From: Janthinobacterium sp. 344
Lineage (GTDB): Bacteria; Pseudomonadota; Gammaproteobacteria; Burkholderiales; Burkholderiaceae_D
Direction: 5' to 3'
DNA length: 64,000 nucleotides
NCBI RefSeq assembly: GCF_900112025.1
Contig: NZ_FOKL01000001.1
Coordinates: 1,293,084 to 1,357,083 of the forward strand
Part shown: in pieces, positions 10,332-19,314 of the stretch
How the letters are laid out: each line of letters opens with the position of its first letter
Numbering within the stretch: the first letter of the stretch is position 1
Program-made: the position numbers and the translations under genes
The notes under the pieces: model-generated
Told to the model about the DNA's origin: nothing
Seen by the model: the letters and a program-made list of their open reading frames with translations, nothing else
The model's database searches: none

Positions 10332-10799
10332 ATGAGCGGCACATTACGTGAGCTATTGATCGGCACCTGGCAATTGCAGTCCTACACGGAAACGGCGGTT
10401 GGCGAATCGCAGGCCTCGTATCCACTGGGCGACGATGCGCAAGGCACCATCCTGTACGCATCCGACGGCTACATGGCGGCGCAACTGATGCGCCAGGGCC
10501 GCAAGGCCTTCTCGGGCGGCGACCTCTACCAGGCCAGCGCCGAGGAATTCCGCGACGCGGCAAGCGCTTACCTCAGCTATTCCGGCCCCTACCACGTCGA
10601 TGAGCAGCGCGGCTTGCTCAGCCACTGCGTGGAACTGTCCCTGTTTCCCAACTGGATAGGCCAGGTACAGCAGCGGGTCGCCAGGCTCGACGGAGACACC
10701 TTGCACCTGAGCACCTACAAACCCATGCTGGCGCGCGGACGCGAAGTGATCGCCCACCTGCGCTGGAAACGCGCCACGGTGCCCACCGGCTACGCTTGA
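10332..10799 (+). CDS. Lipocalin-like domain protein
   Basis: A 155-residue protein matching the bacterial lipocalin-like family (Lipocalin_5 type): the opening LIGTWQLQSYTE is the lipocalin GxW strand, followed by YPLGDDAQGTILYASDGYMAAQLM and a later FPNWIGQVQQR repeat of strands. No signal peptide is evident. It may bind a small hydrophobic ligand; none is known for the family. The start has an AAGGAG ribosome site at the right distance. Its last 10 bp overlap the end of the convergent GFA gene. Confidence 0.85.
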   Translation: MSGTLRELLIGTWQLQSYTETAVGESQASYPLGDDAQGTILYASDGYMAAQLMRQGRKAFSGGDLYQASAEEFRDAASAYLSYSGPYHVDEQRGLLSHCVELSLFPNWIGQVQQRVARLDGDTLHLSTYKPMLARGREVIAHLRWKRATVPTGYA

Positions 10800-11188
10800 T
10801 CCACGATGGGCATGCCACGCGGCCACCAGCCAGGCACGCCGTCCTCGAACGAATGATAGGCCGGCGCGAACGCCGCCTGGTCCGGCTCGTCAAAACTGCC
10901 CACCAGCAAGGCAATCGTCGGCGCATCGTCGATGGCGCCGATGGAGCTGCCGCACAGGGCGCAAAAGGCCCGGCTGGAATCAGCAGAGGAACGATACACG
11001 GCCGGCGCGCCGGCCGTGCCCGTCCAGCGCACCTGCTCACAGGCAAATTCCACCCATGCGGCCAGCGGCGCGCCCGTATGCCGCTGGCAAAAACGGCAAG
11101 CGCATCCATGCGGATTCGCCCCCTCGCCCGTCACCTCAAAGCGCACGGCGCCACATAAACAGCCTCCTTTTTGCACCACCTGATCCAT
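10790..11188 (-). CDS. GFA/CENP-V family zinc-binding protein
   Basis: A 132-residue member of the glutathione-dependent formaldehyde-activating (GFA)-like family. It shows the zinc ligands in order: GGCLCGAVRF, then CACRFCQRHTG, and late FCALCGSSIG. Most family members are uncharacterised; formaldehyde activation itself is disputed. The ATG at 11188 was chosen because MDQVVQKGGCLCG fits the family start, although the frame is open upstream. Convergent with, and overlapping by 10 bp, the lipocalin-like gene. Confidence 0.9.
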   Translation of the reverse strand: MDQVVQKGGCLCGAVRFEVTGEGANPHGCACRFCQRHTGAPLAAWVEFACEQVRWTGTAGAPAVYRSSADSSRAFCALCGSSIGAIDDAPTIALLVGSFDEPDQAAFAPAYHSFEDGVPGWWPRGMPIVDQA

Positions 11189-11267
11189 CGTATTTCCTTC
11201 CGCGTTAATCGAACGACAGCGAGCCGGTACAATAATGCCATCAATATGTTTCTGACTGAAAGATTCG

Positions 11268-11759
11268 ATGGACGACATCAATTGCGAAGGACTGCCGCAC
11301 ATCCGCGTGCTGGCAGGTGAAAATAAAAGCGGCCCCGTGTACGAAACGCTGCCCGCGCGGCAGATTGACGAGCACGTATACGAACTGCTGGCCTCGCCCG
11401 GCCTGACCCTGAACCTGGCGCGCGGCGACATCGTCAGCATCGCCGACCCGCTGGCCCCTGCCGAAGTATTAAAGCGCGGCGGCAACTTCTGCATCCAGAT
11501 CTACGCCGATGAACTGCCACAATCGGCGATCGACCACCTCGAGCGCGAAGTGCAAGAGCAGCTGGGCGGCACGCTCGACGGCCAGTACAAGGGCAACCTG
11601 GCCTTCAGCGTGCCCGGCCATCACGGTATCTACGATGTCAACGGGCCCTTCGACGCCTTCCGCGAAGCAACAGGTGTGGAATGGTATTTCGCCAACATCT
11701 ACGCCAACCTCGACGACGATGATGACGAAACCTTGCTCAAATGGTGGGAAGCGATGTAA
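11268..11759 (+). CDS. DUF4265 domain protein
   Basis: A 163-residue protein of unknown function. The stretch GPVYETLPARQIDEHVYELL, the following LNLARGDIV and GGNFCIQIYAD match the DUF4265 family. The C terminus is strongly acidic, with five Asp in a row. No signal peptide or membrane segment. It stands alone, divergent from the GFA gene with a short gap that must hold both promoters. Confidence 0.82.
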   Translation: MDDINCEGLPHIRVLAGENKSGPVYETLPARQIDEHVYELLASPGLTLNLARGDIVSIADPLAPAEVLKRGGNFCIQIYADELPQSAIDHLEREVQEQLGGTLDGQYKGNLAFSVPGHHGIYDVNGPFDAFREATGVEWYFANIYANLDDDDDETLLKWWEAM

Positions 11760-12194
11760 GCACCCGACCGATGATGGCTGAGGTGGCATGTTGTCCTCGC
11801 CAGCCGCCAGCTGTCCCTGTGCCGAACACAGGCGAATCTTGCCGTCATGGGCGGATACAGCAGCGCTGCCTCATCGGACAACCTCAGCCCGCAAGGCCAG
11901 CATGCCGCCAGTGCGGCTGGCGCCAGCACATCGGCGAGCGCCCGGCTGGCAATGAAAAAGACGGGTGCCACGCCGTCCGCATGCGCTGCAATACAACGCT
12001 GCCACAACGGCGCCGCAGCTGGTGGTGTCAGCGCCTGCACCTTGACGCTAACGCTAGCTCGATCATGAGCCTGGGACGCAAATCAGGCATCGCCGAGGGT
12101 GAAAGCGATAGCAGCTGAACGCATGGAAGGGGCCATCAGAACTCATCAGTACGTGCTACCATGCAAGATGGATTCACTGCTTTCAAGACATGCC
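11760..12194. other. Intergenic stretch with no convincing gene
   Basis: 435 bp between the DUF4265 gene and yjjG. A minus-strand open frame of 113 codons (11699-12040) crosses it, but it starts at GTG, runs into the DUF4265 gene, lacks strong third-position GC bias and matches no family I know. Either spacer or decayed gene. Confidence 0.45.
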
Positions 12195-12908
12195 ATGAAG
12201 TACAACTTGTTTCTGTTTGACCTGGACGATACCCTGCTCGACTTCCGGGCGTCCGAAAAACGCTCGTTTCTGCACACCATGCACACCCTGGGCTTGCGCG
12301 ACGGCATTGATGCCCTGTTCACGCGCTACCAGGAAATCAACGTCGACCTGTGGAAACGTTTCGAGCTGGGCACGGTGAGCAAGGACTTCCTGAAAGTGGA
12401 ACGCTTCCGCAAGTCCTTCCAGGAAAACGCCATCGACCTGGACCCGGAACTGGCCAGCCGCCTGTACCTGGAGTCCCTGCCCGACACGGTGGTGCTGATC
12501 GACGGCGCCAGGCAAGTGTGCGCGGCCCTGTCGGCCATCGGCGAAGTGGGCATCATCACCAACGGCGTCGAAGCCATCCAGAACCGCCGCATCGCCGCCT
12601 CCGGCCTGAGCGACTACATTTCCTTCGTCGCCACCTCGGAAGCGTGCGGCCACGCCAAGCCGGACGTGCGCTTCTTCGAATATGCCGCCAACATGGCCCG
12701 CGCATTCAGCAAGGATACGACCATCATCATCGGCGACCGGCTCGATGCCGATATCCTCGGCGCCAACCGCTATGGCATCGCCAGTTGCTGGTTCAACCCG
12801 GACGGCATGGCCAATACCTCGGCCGCCATCCCCACTTATGAAGTGGCCAGCCTGCACGCCATCGTGCCAGCGCTGGACATGATGCAGGTCAACTTGAAAC
12901 AGGCTTGA
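12195..12908 (+). CDS. yjjG: HAD-family pyrimidine 5'-nucleotidase, YjjG type
   Basis: YjjG-like house-cleaning enzymes remove phosphate from non-canonical pyrimidine nucleotides in the cytoplasm. The 237 residues contain the HAD motifs: FDLDDTLLDF (nucleophile and acid Asp), IITNGVE (motif II), CGHAKPDVRFF (Lys, motif III) and IIIGDRLDADILGA (motif IV Asp pair). The helical cap between motifs I and II fits subfamily I. The start at MKYNLFLFD is the family start; an ATG nine codons upstream is possible. Confidence 0.9.
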   Translation: MKYNLFLFDLDDTLLDFRASEKRSFLHTMHTLGLRDGIDALFTRYQEINVDLWKRFELGTVSKDFLKVERFRKSFQENAIDLDPELASRLYLESLPDTVVLIDGARQVCAALSAIGEVGIITNGVEAIQNRRIAASGLSDYISFVATSEACGHAKPDVRFFEYAANMARAFSKDTTIIIGDRLDADILGANRYGIASCWFNPDGMANTSAAIPTYEVASLHAIVPALDMMQVNLKQA

Positions 12909-12940
12909 TCTTCCACAAGCGCACCACCTGAAATACGCTG

Positions 12941-12966
12941 ACAGCGGCACGAAAATACGCCGCTGT
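12941..12966 (+). terminator. Hairpin after yjjG, possible terminator
   Basis: ACAGCGGC and GCCGCTGT form an 8-bp stem with a 10-base loop, 33 bp past the yjjG stop. No T-run follows, so termination would be weak or Rho-assisted. Confidence 0.35.
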
Positions 12967-13017
12967 TCGCGTAGAGTGAAGGCAAGCGCCCTGCCTGCCT
13001 GAGTTCGCGTCAAGCGA

Positions 13018-13353
13018 TCAATCGCGCGTCAGCACTTCTAATAACTCAATCTCGAAGATCAAATTGGAGTGCGGCGGAATCAGGCCCACCTGCCGCTCGC
13101 CATACGCCAGCGCCGCCGGCACCCACAGCTTGCGCGTGCCGCCCACCTGCATGCCATGCAAACCCAGAATCCAGCCCTGGATCACCTTGTTATTGCTCAA
13201 CACGCAGCGGAACGGCTCGCCCCGCTTGTGCGACGAGTCAAACTCCGTGCCATCTTCCAGCCAGCCCCGGTAATGGGCCGTGACCAGCGCGCCGCGTGCC
13301 GCCGCCTTGCCGTCGCCGACGACGATATCGTCAACCTTCACTTCAGCCGTCAT
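13018..13353 (-). CDS. FKBP-type peptidyl-prolyl isomerase
   Basis: Catalyses cis/trans isomerisation of Xaa-Pro bonds. The 111-residue single FKBP domain contains VTAHYRGWLEDGTEFDSSHK, VIQGWILGLHGMQVGGTRKL and LIPPHSNLIFEIELLEV, covering the conserved pocket residues (Asp in EFDSS, Trp in IQGW, Phe in IFEIELL). No signal peptide, so cytoplasmic. Single-gene unit between yjjG and the tRNA terminator. Confidence 0.94.
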   Translation of the reverse strand: MTAEVKVDDIVVGDGKAAARGALVTAHYRGWLEDGTEFDSSHKRGEPFRCVLSNNKVIQGWILGLHGMQVGGTRKLWVPAALAYGERQVGLIPPHSNLIFEIELLEVLTRD

Positions 13354-13402
13354 GTCGAATGATCCTTCATCAATTTACGATGCCGCGATTGTACGACAGC
13401 AT

Positions 13403-13434
13403 GAAAAAAGCCCCAGCAGTTACCCGCTGGGGCT
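13403..13434 (-). terminator. Rho-independent terminator of the tRNA
   Basis: On the minus strand AGCCCCAGC pairs with GCTGGGGCT (9 bp) and is followed by six T. It lies 20 bp past the tRNA 3' end. Confidence 0.92.
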
Positions 13435-13454
13435 AATTCTATTATTGCAAATTC

Positions 13455-13533
<79 letters not shown>

Positions 13534-13567
13534 GGGGACTGTGGCGTGGCGGCGCTATTGATGCCCG

Positions 13568-13602
13568 CCTCGCGTGACCGTTTTGGAAACGGACACGCGA
13601 GG
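13568..13602 (-). terminator. Long hairpin at the 3' end of rpoD
   Basis: Between the rpoD stop and the tRNA, CCTCGCGTG pairs with CACGCGAGG and, past one A-A mismatch, CCGTTT pairs with AAACGG around a 3-base loop: 15 pairs in all. No T-run follows on the minus strand. It may be a Rho-assisted terminator or an mRNA 3'-end or tRNA processing structure. Confidence 0.6.
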
Positions 13603-13641
13603 ATAGGGGTATCAGGGGCGTACGTCAAGCCCTATTGGCTT

Positions 13642-15882
13642 CTAGTTGCCTTCCAAGAAGCTTTTCAGCTTGTCGGAGCGCGAGGGGTGGCGCAGCTTGC
13701 GCAGCGCCTTGGCTTCGATCTGGCGGATGCGCTCGCGCGTCACGTCAAATTGCTTGCCCACTTCTTCCAAGGTGTGGTCGGTGGACATTTCGATGCCGAA
13801 ACGCATGCGCAGCACTTTCGCTTCGCGTGGCGTCAAGGAATCGAGCACGTCCTTGACCACGCCCCGCATGGACGCGTGCAGCGCCGCGTCGGCCGGGGCC
13901 AGGGTGTTGTTGTCCTCGATGAAGTCGCCCAGGTGGGAATCGTCGTCGTCGCCGATCGGCGTTTCCATCGAGATCGGTTCCTTGGCGATTTTCATGATCT
14001 TGCGGATCTTGTCCTCGGGCATTTCCATCTTGATCGCCAGGGTGGCCGGATCGGGCTCCGCGCCCGTTTCCTGCAGGATCTGGCGGGAAATCCGGTTCAT
14101 CTTGTTGATCGTCTCGATCATGTGCACGGGAATGCGGATCGTGCGCGCCTGGTCGGCGATCGAGCGCGTGATGGCCTGACGAATCCACCAGGTCGCATAC
14201 GTCGAGAACTTGTAGCCGCGGCGGTACTCGAACTTGTCGACGGCCTTCATCAGGCCGATATTGCCTTCCTGGATCAGGTCGAGGAATTGCAGGCCCCGGT
14301 TGGTGTATTTCTTGGCGATCGAAATCACCAGGCGCAAGTTGGCCTCTGTCATTTCACGCTTGGCCTTGCGCGCCTTCATTTCACCGGCCGCCATCTGACG
14401 GTTGATGTTGCGCAAGTCCGGCAGCGGCAGCACGACCCTTGCCTGCAGGTCGATCAGGCGCTGCTGCAGTTCCTTGACGGTCGGAATGTTGCGGCCCAGG
14501 ATGGCGCTGTACGCGTGTCCTGCGTTGACTTCGCCATCGACCCAGTCGAGGTTGGTTTCATTGCCCGGAAACACCTTGATGAAGTGGGCGCGCGGCATGC
14601 CGCAGCGGTTCACGGCCACGTCGAGGATCTGCTTCTCGATATGGCGCACTTCGTCGACCTGGCCACGCAGGGTGTCGCACAGCTTTTCCACGACCTTGGC
14701 CGTGAAGCGGATGCCCAGCAACTCTTGCGAAATGGCTTCCTGCGCCTTGGCGTACGGTTTCGAGTTGTAGCCCTCTTTCTCGAAGGCGCGGCGCATCTTG
14801 TCGAACTGCTGCGAAATGACGGCGAATTTTTCCAGCGCCGTGCGTTTCAGGGTTTCCAGCTGTTCCGCGGAGAAACCGGCGGCGCCCGAAGCGCTCGCTT
14901 CTTCTTCCTCCTCTTCTTCCTCTTCTTCCGCTTCGCCTTCTTCCTCGTCTTCCTCGACGGGCGCAGCCACGACAGGGGCGGCGACGGGTTCGTTCTCATC
15001 GACGAGGCCGTCGACGATTTCGTCGATCTTGATCTCTTCGTTGGCGATGCGGTCGGCGGCGGCGATGATTTCGGCGATCGTCACGGGACAGGCGGAAATG
15101 GCCTGGATCATGTCTTTCAAGCCATCTTCGATGCGCTTGGCAATCTCGATCTCGCCTTCGCGCGTCAGCAGCTCGACCGAGCCCATCTCGCGCATGTACA
15201 TGCGCACGGGATCGGTGGTGCGGCCAAAGTCGGAGTCGACGGTGGACAACGCGGCCTCGGCCGCCGCTTCCGCCTCGTCATCGCTGGTGACGACGGCGAC
15301 GTTATCGGACAGCAACAACGTTTCCGCATCGGGCGCGTGCTCGTAGACGGCGATCCCCATGTCATTGAAGGTACCGATGATGCCTTCGATGGCTTCCGGA
15401 TCGACGATGTTTTCGGGCAAGTGATCGTTGATTTCCGCGTACGTCAGGAAACCGCGCTCCTTGCCGAACTTGATCAGGGTCTTGAGTTTCTGGCGCCGGC
15501 GCTCGAGTTCTTCCTCGCTCGCTTCCGTGTCGGAAGAAAACGCATCCTTCAGCAGCGCGCGCTCTTTCGCCTTGCGGTCCTTGGCCTTGGCCTTGTCGAC
15601 GGCCTTCAGTTCGGCCCGCTCGACGGCATTCAGCGCGGCGACTTCATCATTTTCTGGCTGGAATTCTTTAGGCTTGCGGCCGCGGCGGCCTGGCACTTTT
15701 ACCGACGGCAAGACATAACCGGACGTATCGATGGCCGCCAGGGTGGCGGCGTCGGTGGTCTGGCTGACCACAGGCGGCGCGCTGGTCACGCGCGCTTCTG
15801 GCCGGTCGAGCGCCTTTTCGGCTTTCGTGGTAACTTTAGTGGGCTTTGCAGCCGCTTTGGATTCGGGTTTCTTGATTGGCAC
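13642..15882 (-). CDS. rpoD: RNA polymerase primary sigma factor, sigma-70
   Basis: The 746-residue housekeeping sigma factor. An Ala/Lys-rich N terminus leads to region 1.1, then region 1.2 ([11 protein letters not shown]), the non-conserved region with a long Glu run (about residues 310-330), regions 2.1-2.4 ([17 protein letters not shown], ending RTIRIPVHM) and region 4.2 helix-turn-helix ([20 protein letters not shown]). The first possible start is GTG at 15882; an in-frame TAA lies just 15 bp upstream, so no longer form exists. Last protein gene of the macromolecular-synthesis operon, with its own promoter about 410 bp upstream. Confidence 0.98.
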   Translation of the reverse strand: MPIKKPESKAAAKPTKVTTKAEKALDRPEARVTSAPPVVSQTTDAATLAAIDTSGYVLPSVKVPGRRGRKPKEFQPENDEVAALNAVERAELKAVDKAKAKDRKAKERALLKDAFSSDTEASEEELERRRQKLKTLIKFGKERGFLTYAEINDHLPENIVDPEAIEGIIGTFNDMGIAVYEHAPDAETLLLSDNVAVVTSDDEAEAAAEAALSTVDSDFGRTTDPVRMYMREMGSVELLTREGEIEIAKRIEDGLKDMIQAISACPVTIAEIIAAADRIANEEIKIDEIVDGLVDENEPVAAPVVAAPVEEDEEEGEAEEEEEEEEEEASASGAAGFSAEQLETLKRTALEKFAVISQQFDKMRRAFEKEGYNSKPYAKAQEAISQELLGIRFTAKVVEKLCDTLRGQVDEVRHIEKQILDVAVNRCGMPRAHFIKVFPGNETNLDWVDGEVNAGHAYSAILGRNIPTVKELQQRLIDLQARVVLPLPDLRNINRQMAAGEMKARKAKREMTEANLRLVISIAKKYTNRGLQFLDLIQEGNIGLMKAVDKFEYRRGYKFSTYATWWIRQAITRSIADQARTIRIPVHMIETINKMNRISRQILQETGAEPDPATLAIKMEMPEDKIRKIMKIAKEPISMETPIGDDDDSHLGDFIEDNNTLAPADAALHASMRGVVKDVLDSLTPREAKVLRMRFGIEMSTDHTLEEVGKQFDVTRERIRQIEAKALRKLRHPSRSDKLKSFLEGN

Positions 15883-16292
15883 AGGCGCTTTCGATTACAC
15901 AACGACTTGCTTTACGGTGGATTAGGATAAAGTTTGCTGCCGGCTCCCTGTCTACCTGCGGGAACCACCATCTTCGAACCTGCCGACTACGCAAATTCGA
16001 CACTGTTACGTTACTTACACCTCATCGGCCACGATCCGCGGGAACCGCAGCAATTCCTGTCCACCGACTGTCGCCAGCCGCGTCGGCAGAAAATGCTGCA
16101 TCCGACCGCGTTGGGAGCGAGAGCCTGGCGCGGCTTGCCAGCGTCTGCAAGCCATGCTTGCAACGCAGCAAACGCCCGTTGGCCCTGGCTGCCGACACGA
16201 TTTTTGCGCCGATCAAGAGCCTAACTTACTGAAAACAAATACTATTTACGAAACAGAACTAGCTTGCCAAAGCACACAATACTTAGCATTTA

Positions 16293-16321
16293 ATTATAGC
16301 ACGCGAAAAATGTTTTTCCAG
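16293..16321 (-). promoter_or_regulatory. Extended -10 promoter for rpoD
   Basis: On the minus strand TGCTATAAT gives a perfect -10 hexamer (16293-16298) with the extended TG. A weak -35-like CTGGAA (16316-16321) sits 17 bp upstream. It lies just past the dnaG stop and points at rpoD about 410 bp away, so rpoD can be expressed apart from dnaG. The rest of the 15883-16346 gap holds no gene I can support; it would be a long 5' leader. Confidence 0.6.
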
Positions 16322-16346
16322 TGCCCGCCATACCCTCAGAGCAAGA

Positions 16347-18143
16347 TTAACGATTCACCAATTCCGCGTCGCGTTCGCGCTCCAGCGCCCCTTGCTCCTG
16401 CATGATTTCGCGGTAGCGTACACCAATTTTCTCGGATGGCAAACCCGAGGCAAACAATTGCTGCAATTCCGCCTTCAGGGCATTCAATTTGATCTCGCGG
16501 ATGGTGCTTACCAGCCACGACAATTCACTGTCGTAATCGGACTCCGTGCCGGCCGCGATCTCGCCGATAATCTCGTCATATTCGCTGCCCAGCTCCTTCA
16601 ATTGCTGCGCCAGTGCGGCAAAGCTGCCGTGTTCGCCCAGTGCCTGGCCCACCGCCACCAGCTGCCCCAGGCTGTGCGCCGCGTCCGGCCCTAGGTGCTG
16701 GAAGGCGGCCAGGGCCGCCTCGTCGATGCGCAGGGTCAGCGGCGGATGCGCCACCAGCATGCGCATGATCTTCAATTCCAGCCCCACGGGCACGGGACGG
16801 CCCGATTTCGGCGGCGCGCGGTGCGCCACGGCAACGGGTTTGGCCAGCTCGAACAAGGCCTCGATCTCGGCCGGCGTGGACTGCGTCAAGGACGCCAGTC
16901 CCCGCACGATCTGCAGACGCAAGGACGATGGCGCCATCAGCTGCAGCAGGGGCTTGGCATCGAACTGCACCCGGGCACGCCCTTCCGGTTCCGACAGATC
17001 ATGCTCGCCCGACACTTCCTTGAGCAGGAATTGCGACAGCGGCATGGCTTCATGCACTTGCTGTTCAAAGCCTTCGGCGCCGAATGCACGGATATAACTG
17101 TCCGGATCGTGTTCCGATGGCAAGAACAGGAACTTGATGGTCTTGTTGTCCGACACATGGGCCAGGCTCGCCTCCAGCGCGCGGCGCGCGGCGCGGCGGC
17201 CGGCCTTGTCGCCATCGAAGCTGAAAATCACGTTATCCGTCTGGCGCAGCAGCTTTTGCACGTGGGTCGGCGTGCACGCCGTGCCCAAGGTCGCCACCGC
17301 TTGCGGGAAACCCATCTGCGCCAGCGCCACGACGTCCATATAGCCTTCCGTCACCAGCACATAGCCGGCGTCGCGGATGGCCTGGCGCGCCTCGAACAAC
17401 CCATATAGTTCGAAACCCTTGGAAAACAAGGGGGTTTCCGGCGAATTCAGGTATTTCGGTTCGCCATGGTCGAGCACGCGGCCGCCAAAGGCGATGACTT
17501 GCCCCTTGGTATTGCGAATCGGAAACATGATGCGTTCGCGGAAACGGTCATAGCGCTTGCGGTTGTTGCCTTCTTCATCGACCTTGTCGATCACGAGACC
17601 GGCCTCGGCCAGCGCCACCACGTCGTAGTCGGGGAAGACGGAACGCAGATTATCCCAGCCCCCAGGCGCGAAGCCCATGCCGAAGCGAGCGGCCACTTCG
17701 CCCGTCAAGCCCCGGTTCTTCAGGTAGGCGATGGCTTCCGGCGCGTGGCGCAATTGCCCCCGGTAATAGTCGCACGCCTGCGTCATGGCGTCGGACAGGG
17801 CCAGGCTCTGCGCCTGGATCTGGGCGCGCTGGGCTGGCGGAATCTTGTCGTCCGCCTCCGGCACGACCATGCCCACGTTCTGCGCCAGGTCCTTGACGGC
17901 ATCGACGAAGCCCATGCCCGAGTATTCGATCAGGAAACCGATCGAGGTGCCATGCGCGCCACAGCCGAAGCAGTGATAGAACTGCTTGGTGGGGCTGACG
18001 GTAAAACTGGGCGACTTTTCACTGTGAAACGGGCACAAGCCCATGAAATTGGCGCCGCCTTTTTTCAGTTGCACATAGCGCCCCACGACATCGACGATAT
18101 CGACGCGGTTGAGCAAATCGGAAATGAAGGATTGAGGTATCAC
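16347..18143 (-). CDS. dnaG: DNA primase
   Basis: Makes RNA primers at the replication fork. The 598 residues contain the CHC2 zinc finger (C37, H40, C58, C61), the catalytic core with a TOPRIM domain (VTEGYMDVVALAQ with the acidic Glu, later FSFDGDKAG with DxD) and a C-terminal DnaB-interacting helical region. The start is GTG at 18143. Third gene of the rpsU-yqeY-dnaG-rpoD operon; the 130-bp gap upstream holds a strong stem-loop. Confidence 0.98.
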   Translation of the reverse strand: MIPQSFISDLLNRVDIVDVVGRYVQLKKGGANFMGLCPFHSEKSPSFTVSPTKQFYHCFGCGAHGTSIGFLIEYSGMGFVDAVKDLAQNVGMVVPEADDKIPPAQRAQIQAQSLALSDAMTQACDYYRGQLRHAPEAIAYLKNRGLTGEVAARFGMGFAPGGWDNLRSVFPDYDVVALAEAGLVIDKVDEEGNNRKRYDRFRERIMFPIRNTKGQVIAFGGRVLDHGEPKYLNSPETPLFSKGFELYGLFEARQAIRDAGYVLVTEGYMDVVALAQMGFPQAVATLGTACTPTHVQKLLRQTDNVIFSFDGDKAGRRAARRALEASLAHVSDNKTIKFLFLPSEHDPDSYIRAFGAEGFEQQVHEAMPLSQFLLKEVSGEHDLSEPEGRARVQFDAKPLLQLMAPSSLRLQIVRGLASLTQSTPAEIEALFELAKPVAVAHRAPPKSGRPVPVGLELKIMRMLVAHPPLTLRIDEAALAAFQHLGPDAAHSLGQLVAVGQALGEHGSFAALAQQLKELGSEYDEIIGEIAAGTESDYDSELSWLVSTIREIKLNALKAELQQLFASGLPSEKIGVRYREIMQEQGALERERDAELVNR

Positions 18144-18229
18144 TGGCGAGGGCGGGTCTTGTTATAGGTCAGACTATACTACCGCACGTGGCCGGAGGTT
18201 GAGCCAGGTCAACGTGTGGGCGATTGAGC

Positions 18230-18255
18230 GGCTGCCAGCGCGACGACTGGCAGCC
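18230..18255 (-). other. Stem-loop between yqeY and dnaG
   Basis: GGCTGCCAG and CTGGCAGCC form a perfect 9-bp stem with an 8-base loop in the mRNA between yqeY and dnaG, with no T-run. An attenuating or RNA-processing role is plausible because dnaG is kept low relative to rpsU in this kind of operon. Confidence 0.55.
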
Positions 18256-18272
18256 CTTGCTACTATTGTTGC

Positions 18273-18725
18273 TTACGCGGCTGGCGTCAAGGCTTTCTTG
18301 ACCAGCGCGGACACCACGGTCATGTCGGCACGGCCAGCCAGCTTCGGCTTGACGATGGCCATGACCTTGCCCATGTCTTGCGGACCGGCGGCGCCCGTGG
18401 CAGCCACGGCGGCAGCCACTTCGGCCGCTACTTCCTCGTCCGACAGGCCGGCAGGCATGTAGCCGATCAGGTGCACCAGCTCGGCTTTTTCGATATCGGC
18501 CAGGTCGGCGCGGCCACCCGCTTCGAACTGGGTGATCGAATCCTTGCGCTGCTTGATCATCTTTTCCACGATGGCCGTCACGTGCGCATCCGTCAATTCG
18601 ATGCGCTCATCGACTTCCTTGCGCTTGATTTCCGCCAGCAACAGGCGAATCGTGCCCAGCTTGCCCGCATCCTTGGCGCGCATGGCGTTTTTCATGTCTT
18701 CGGTAATTTGTTCTTTCAAGCTCAT
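18273..18725 (-). CDS. yqeY: GatB/YqeY domain protein
   Basis: A 150-residue YqeY-like protein: N-terminal helical part (MKNAMRAKDAGKLGTIRLLL, EIKRKEVD) and the C-terminal GatB/YqeY tail domain (MGKVMAIVKPKLAGRADMTVV), which in GatB contacts tRNA. A role in tRNA-dependent amidation or tRNA binding is often suggested but unproven for stand-alone YqeY. It sits between rpsU and dnaG, the usual betaproteobacterial order. Confidence 0.95.
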   Translation of the reverse strand: MSLKEQITEDMKNAMRAKDAGKLGTIRLLLAEIKRKEVDERIELTDAHVTAIVEKMIKQRKDSITQFEAGGRADLADIEKAELVHLIGYMPAGLSDEEVAAEVAAAVAATGAAGPQDMGKVMAIVKPKLAGRADMTVVSALVKKALTPAA

Positions 18726-18786
18726 GGCAATCCTCGTTGGTCAGTGGGGTGGGTGCTCGTGCGCACGGCTCATGTCAGCGGGCCAC

Positions 18787-18822
18787 AAAAGCGAAAACCC
18801 GCTGCGGCGAACCGGAGCGGGT
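18787..18822 (-). terminator. Intrinsic terminator/attenuator between rpsU and yqeY
   Basis: On the minus strand ACCCGCT pairs with AGCGGGT, with an inner CGG/CCG stem closing a TTCG loop; T-rich sequence (TTT, then TTTTG) follows. The position after rpsU matches the partial terminator of the E. coli operon, which lets rpsU be made in excess of primase. Confidence 0.7.
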
Positions 18823-18918
18823 ATGCGACTCATCTGAAGCAAAGCCTCAGGCGAATCAAAACAAAACCCGTGGCGAACAATGCGCCGTACTACCCGGGTT
18901 GGTTCTGACTGGACAGTC

Positions 18919-19131
18919 TTAGAATAATTTTTTCGGCAGTTGTTGGCTGCGGATGCGCTTGTAATGACGCTTGACAGCAGCGGCCAGCTTGCGCTTGCGC
19001 TCAGCTGTTGGCTTTTCGTAGAATTCGCGAGCGCGCAATTCGGTCAGCAGACCCGTTTTTTCGATGGTGCGTTTGAAGCGACGCATTGCGACTTCGAACG
19101 GCTCGTTTTCTTTAAGGCGAATAGTGGTCAT
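18919..19131 (-). CDS. rpsU: 30S ribosomal protein S21
   Basis: A 70-residue basic protein of the small subunit, needed for start-site selection. It begins [20 protein letters not shown] and contains [20 protein letters not shown], both family hallmarks, and ends in a Lys-rich tail. First gene of the macromolecular-synthesis operon. The 180 bp upstream must hold the main operon promoter; TATACA and TACTAT hexamers are present but no convincing -35 pairs with them. Confidence 0.98.
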   Translation of the reverse strand: MTTIRLKENEPFEVAMRRFKRTIEKTGLLTELRAREFYEKPTAERKRKLAAAVKRHYKRIRSQQLPKKLF

Positions 19132-19314
19132 GTAAAATTCAAACCGTTGAGGTGGTGTATAGGAAGAGATAGATAGTAGCAGCTTTTATTCGGAAAGGGA
19201 AGCCCCTCCCCCACTTGCGTGCGGCATGCAGCCTCGGATTGCCATCCGGCTGTGGCGTAAACCACGCATCAATGGCTGGCGTACCGGGCGCCAGCCACCA
19301 TCTTACCCAGTTGT

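Noticed and set aside
11699-12040. A 113-codon minus-strand frame behind the DUF4265 gene
   Set aside because: GTG start, runs into a real gene, no domain match, weak coding bias; kept only as a gap note.
13546-15930. A 794-codon plus-strand open frame over rpoD
   Set aside because: Antisense to rpoD; contains runs such as [10 protein letters not shown] that mirror the Glu codons of sigma-70.
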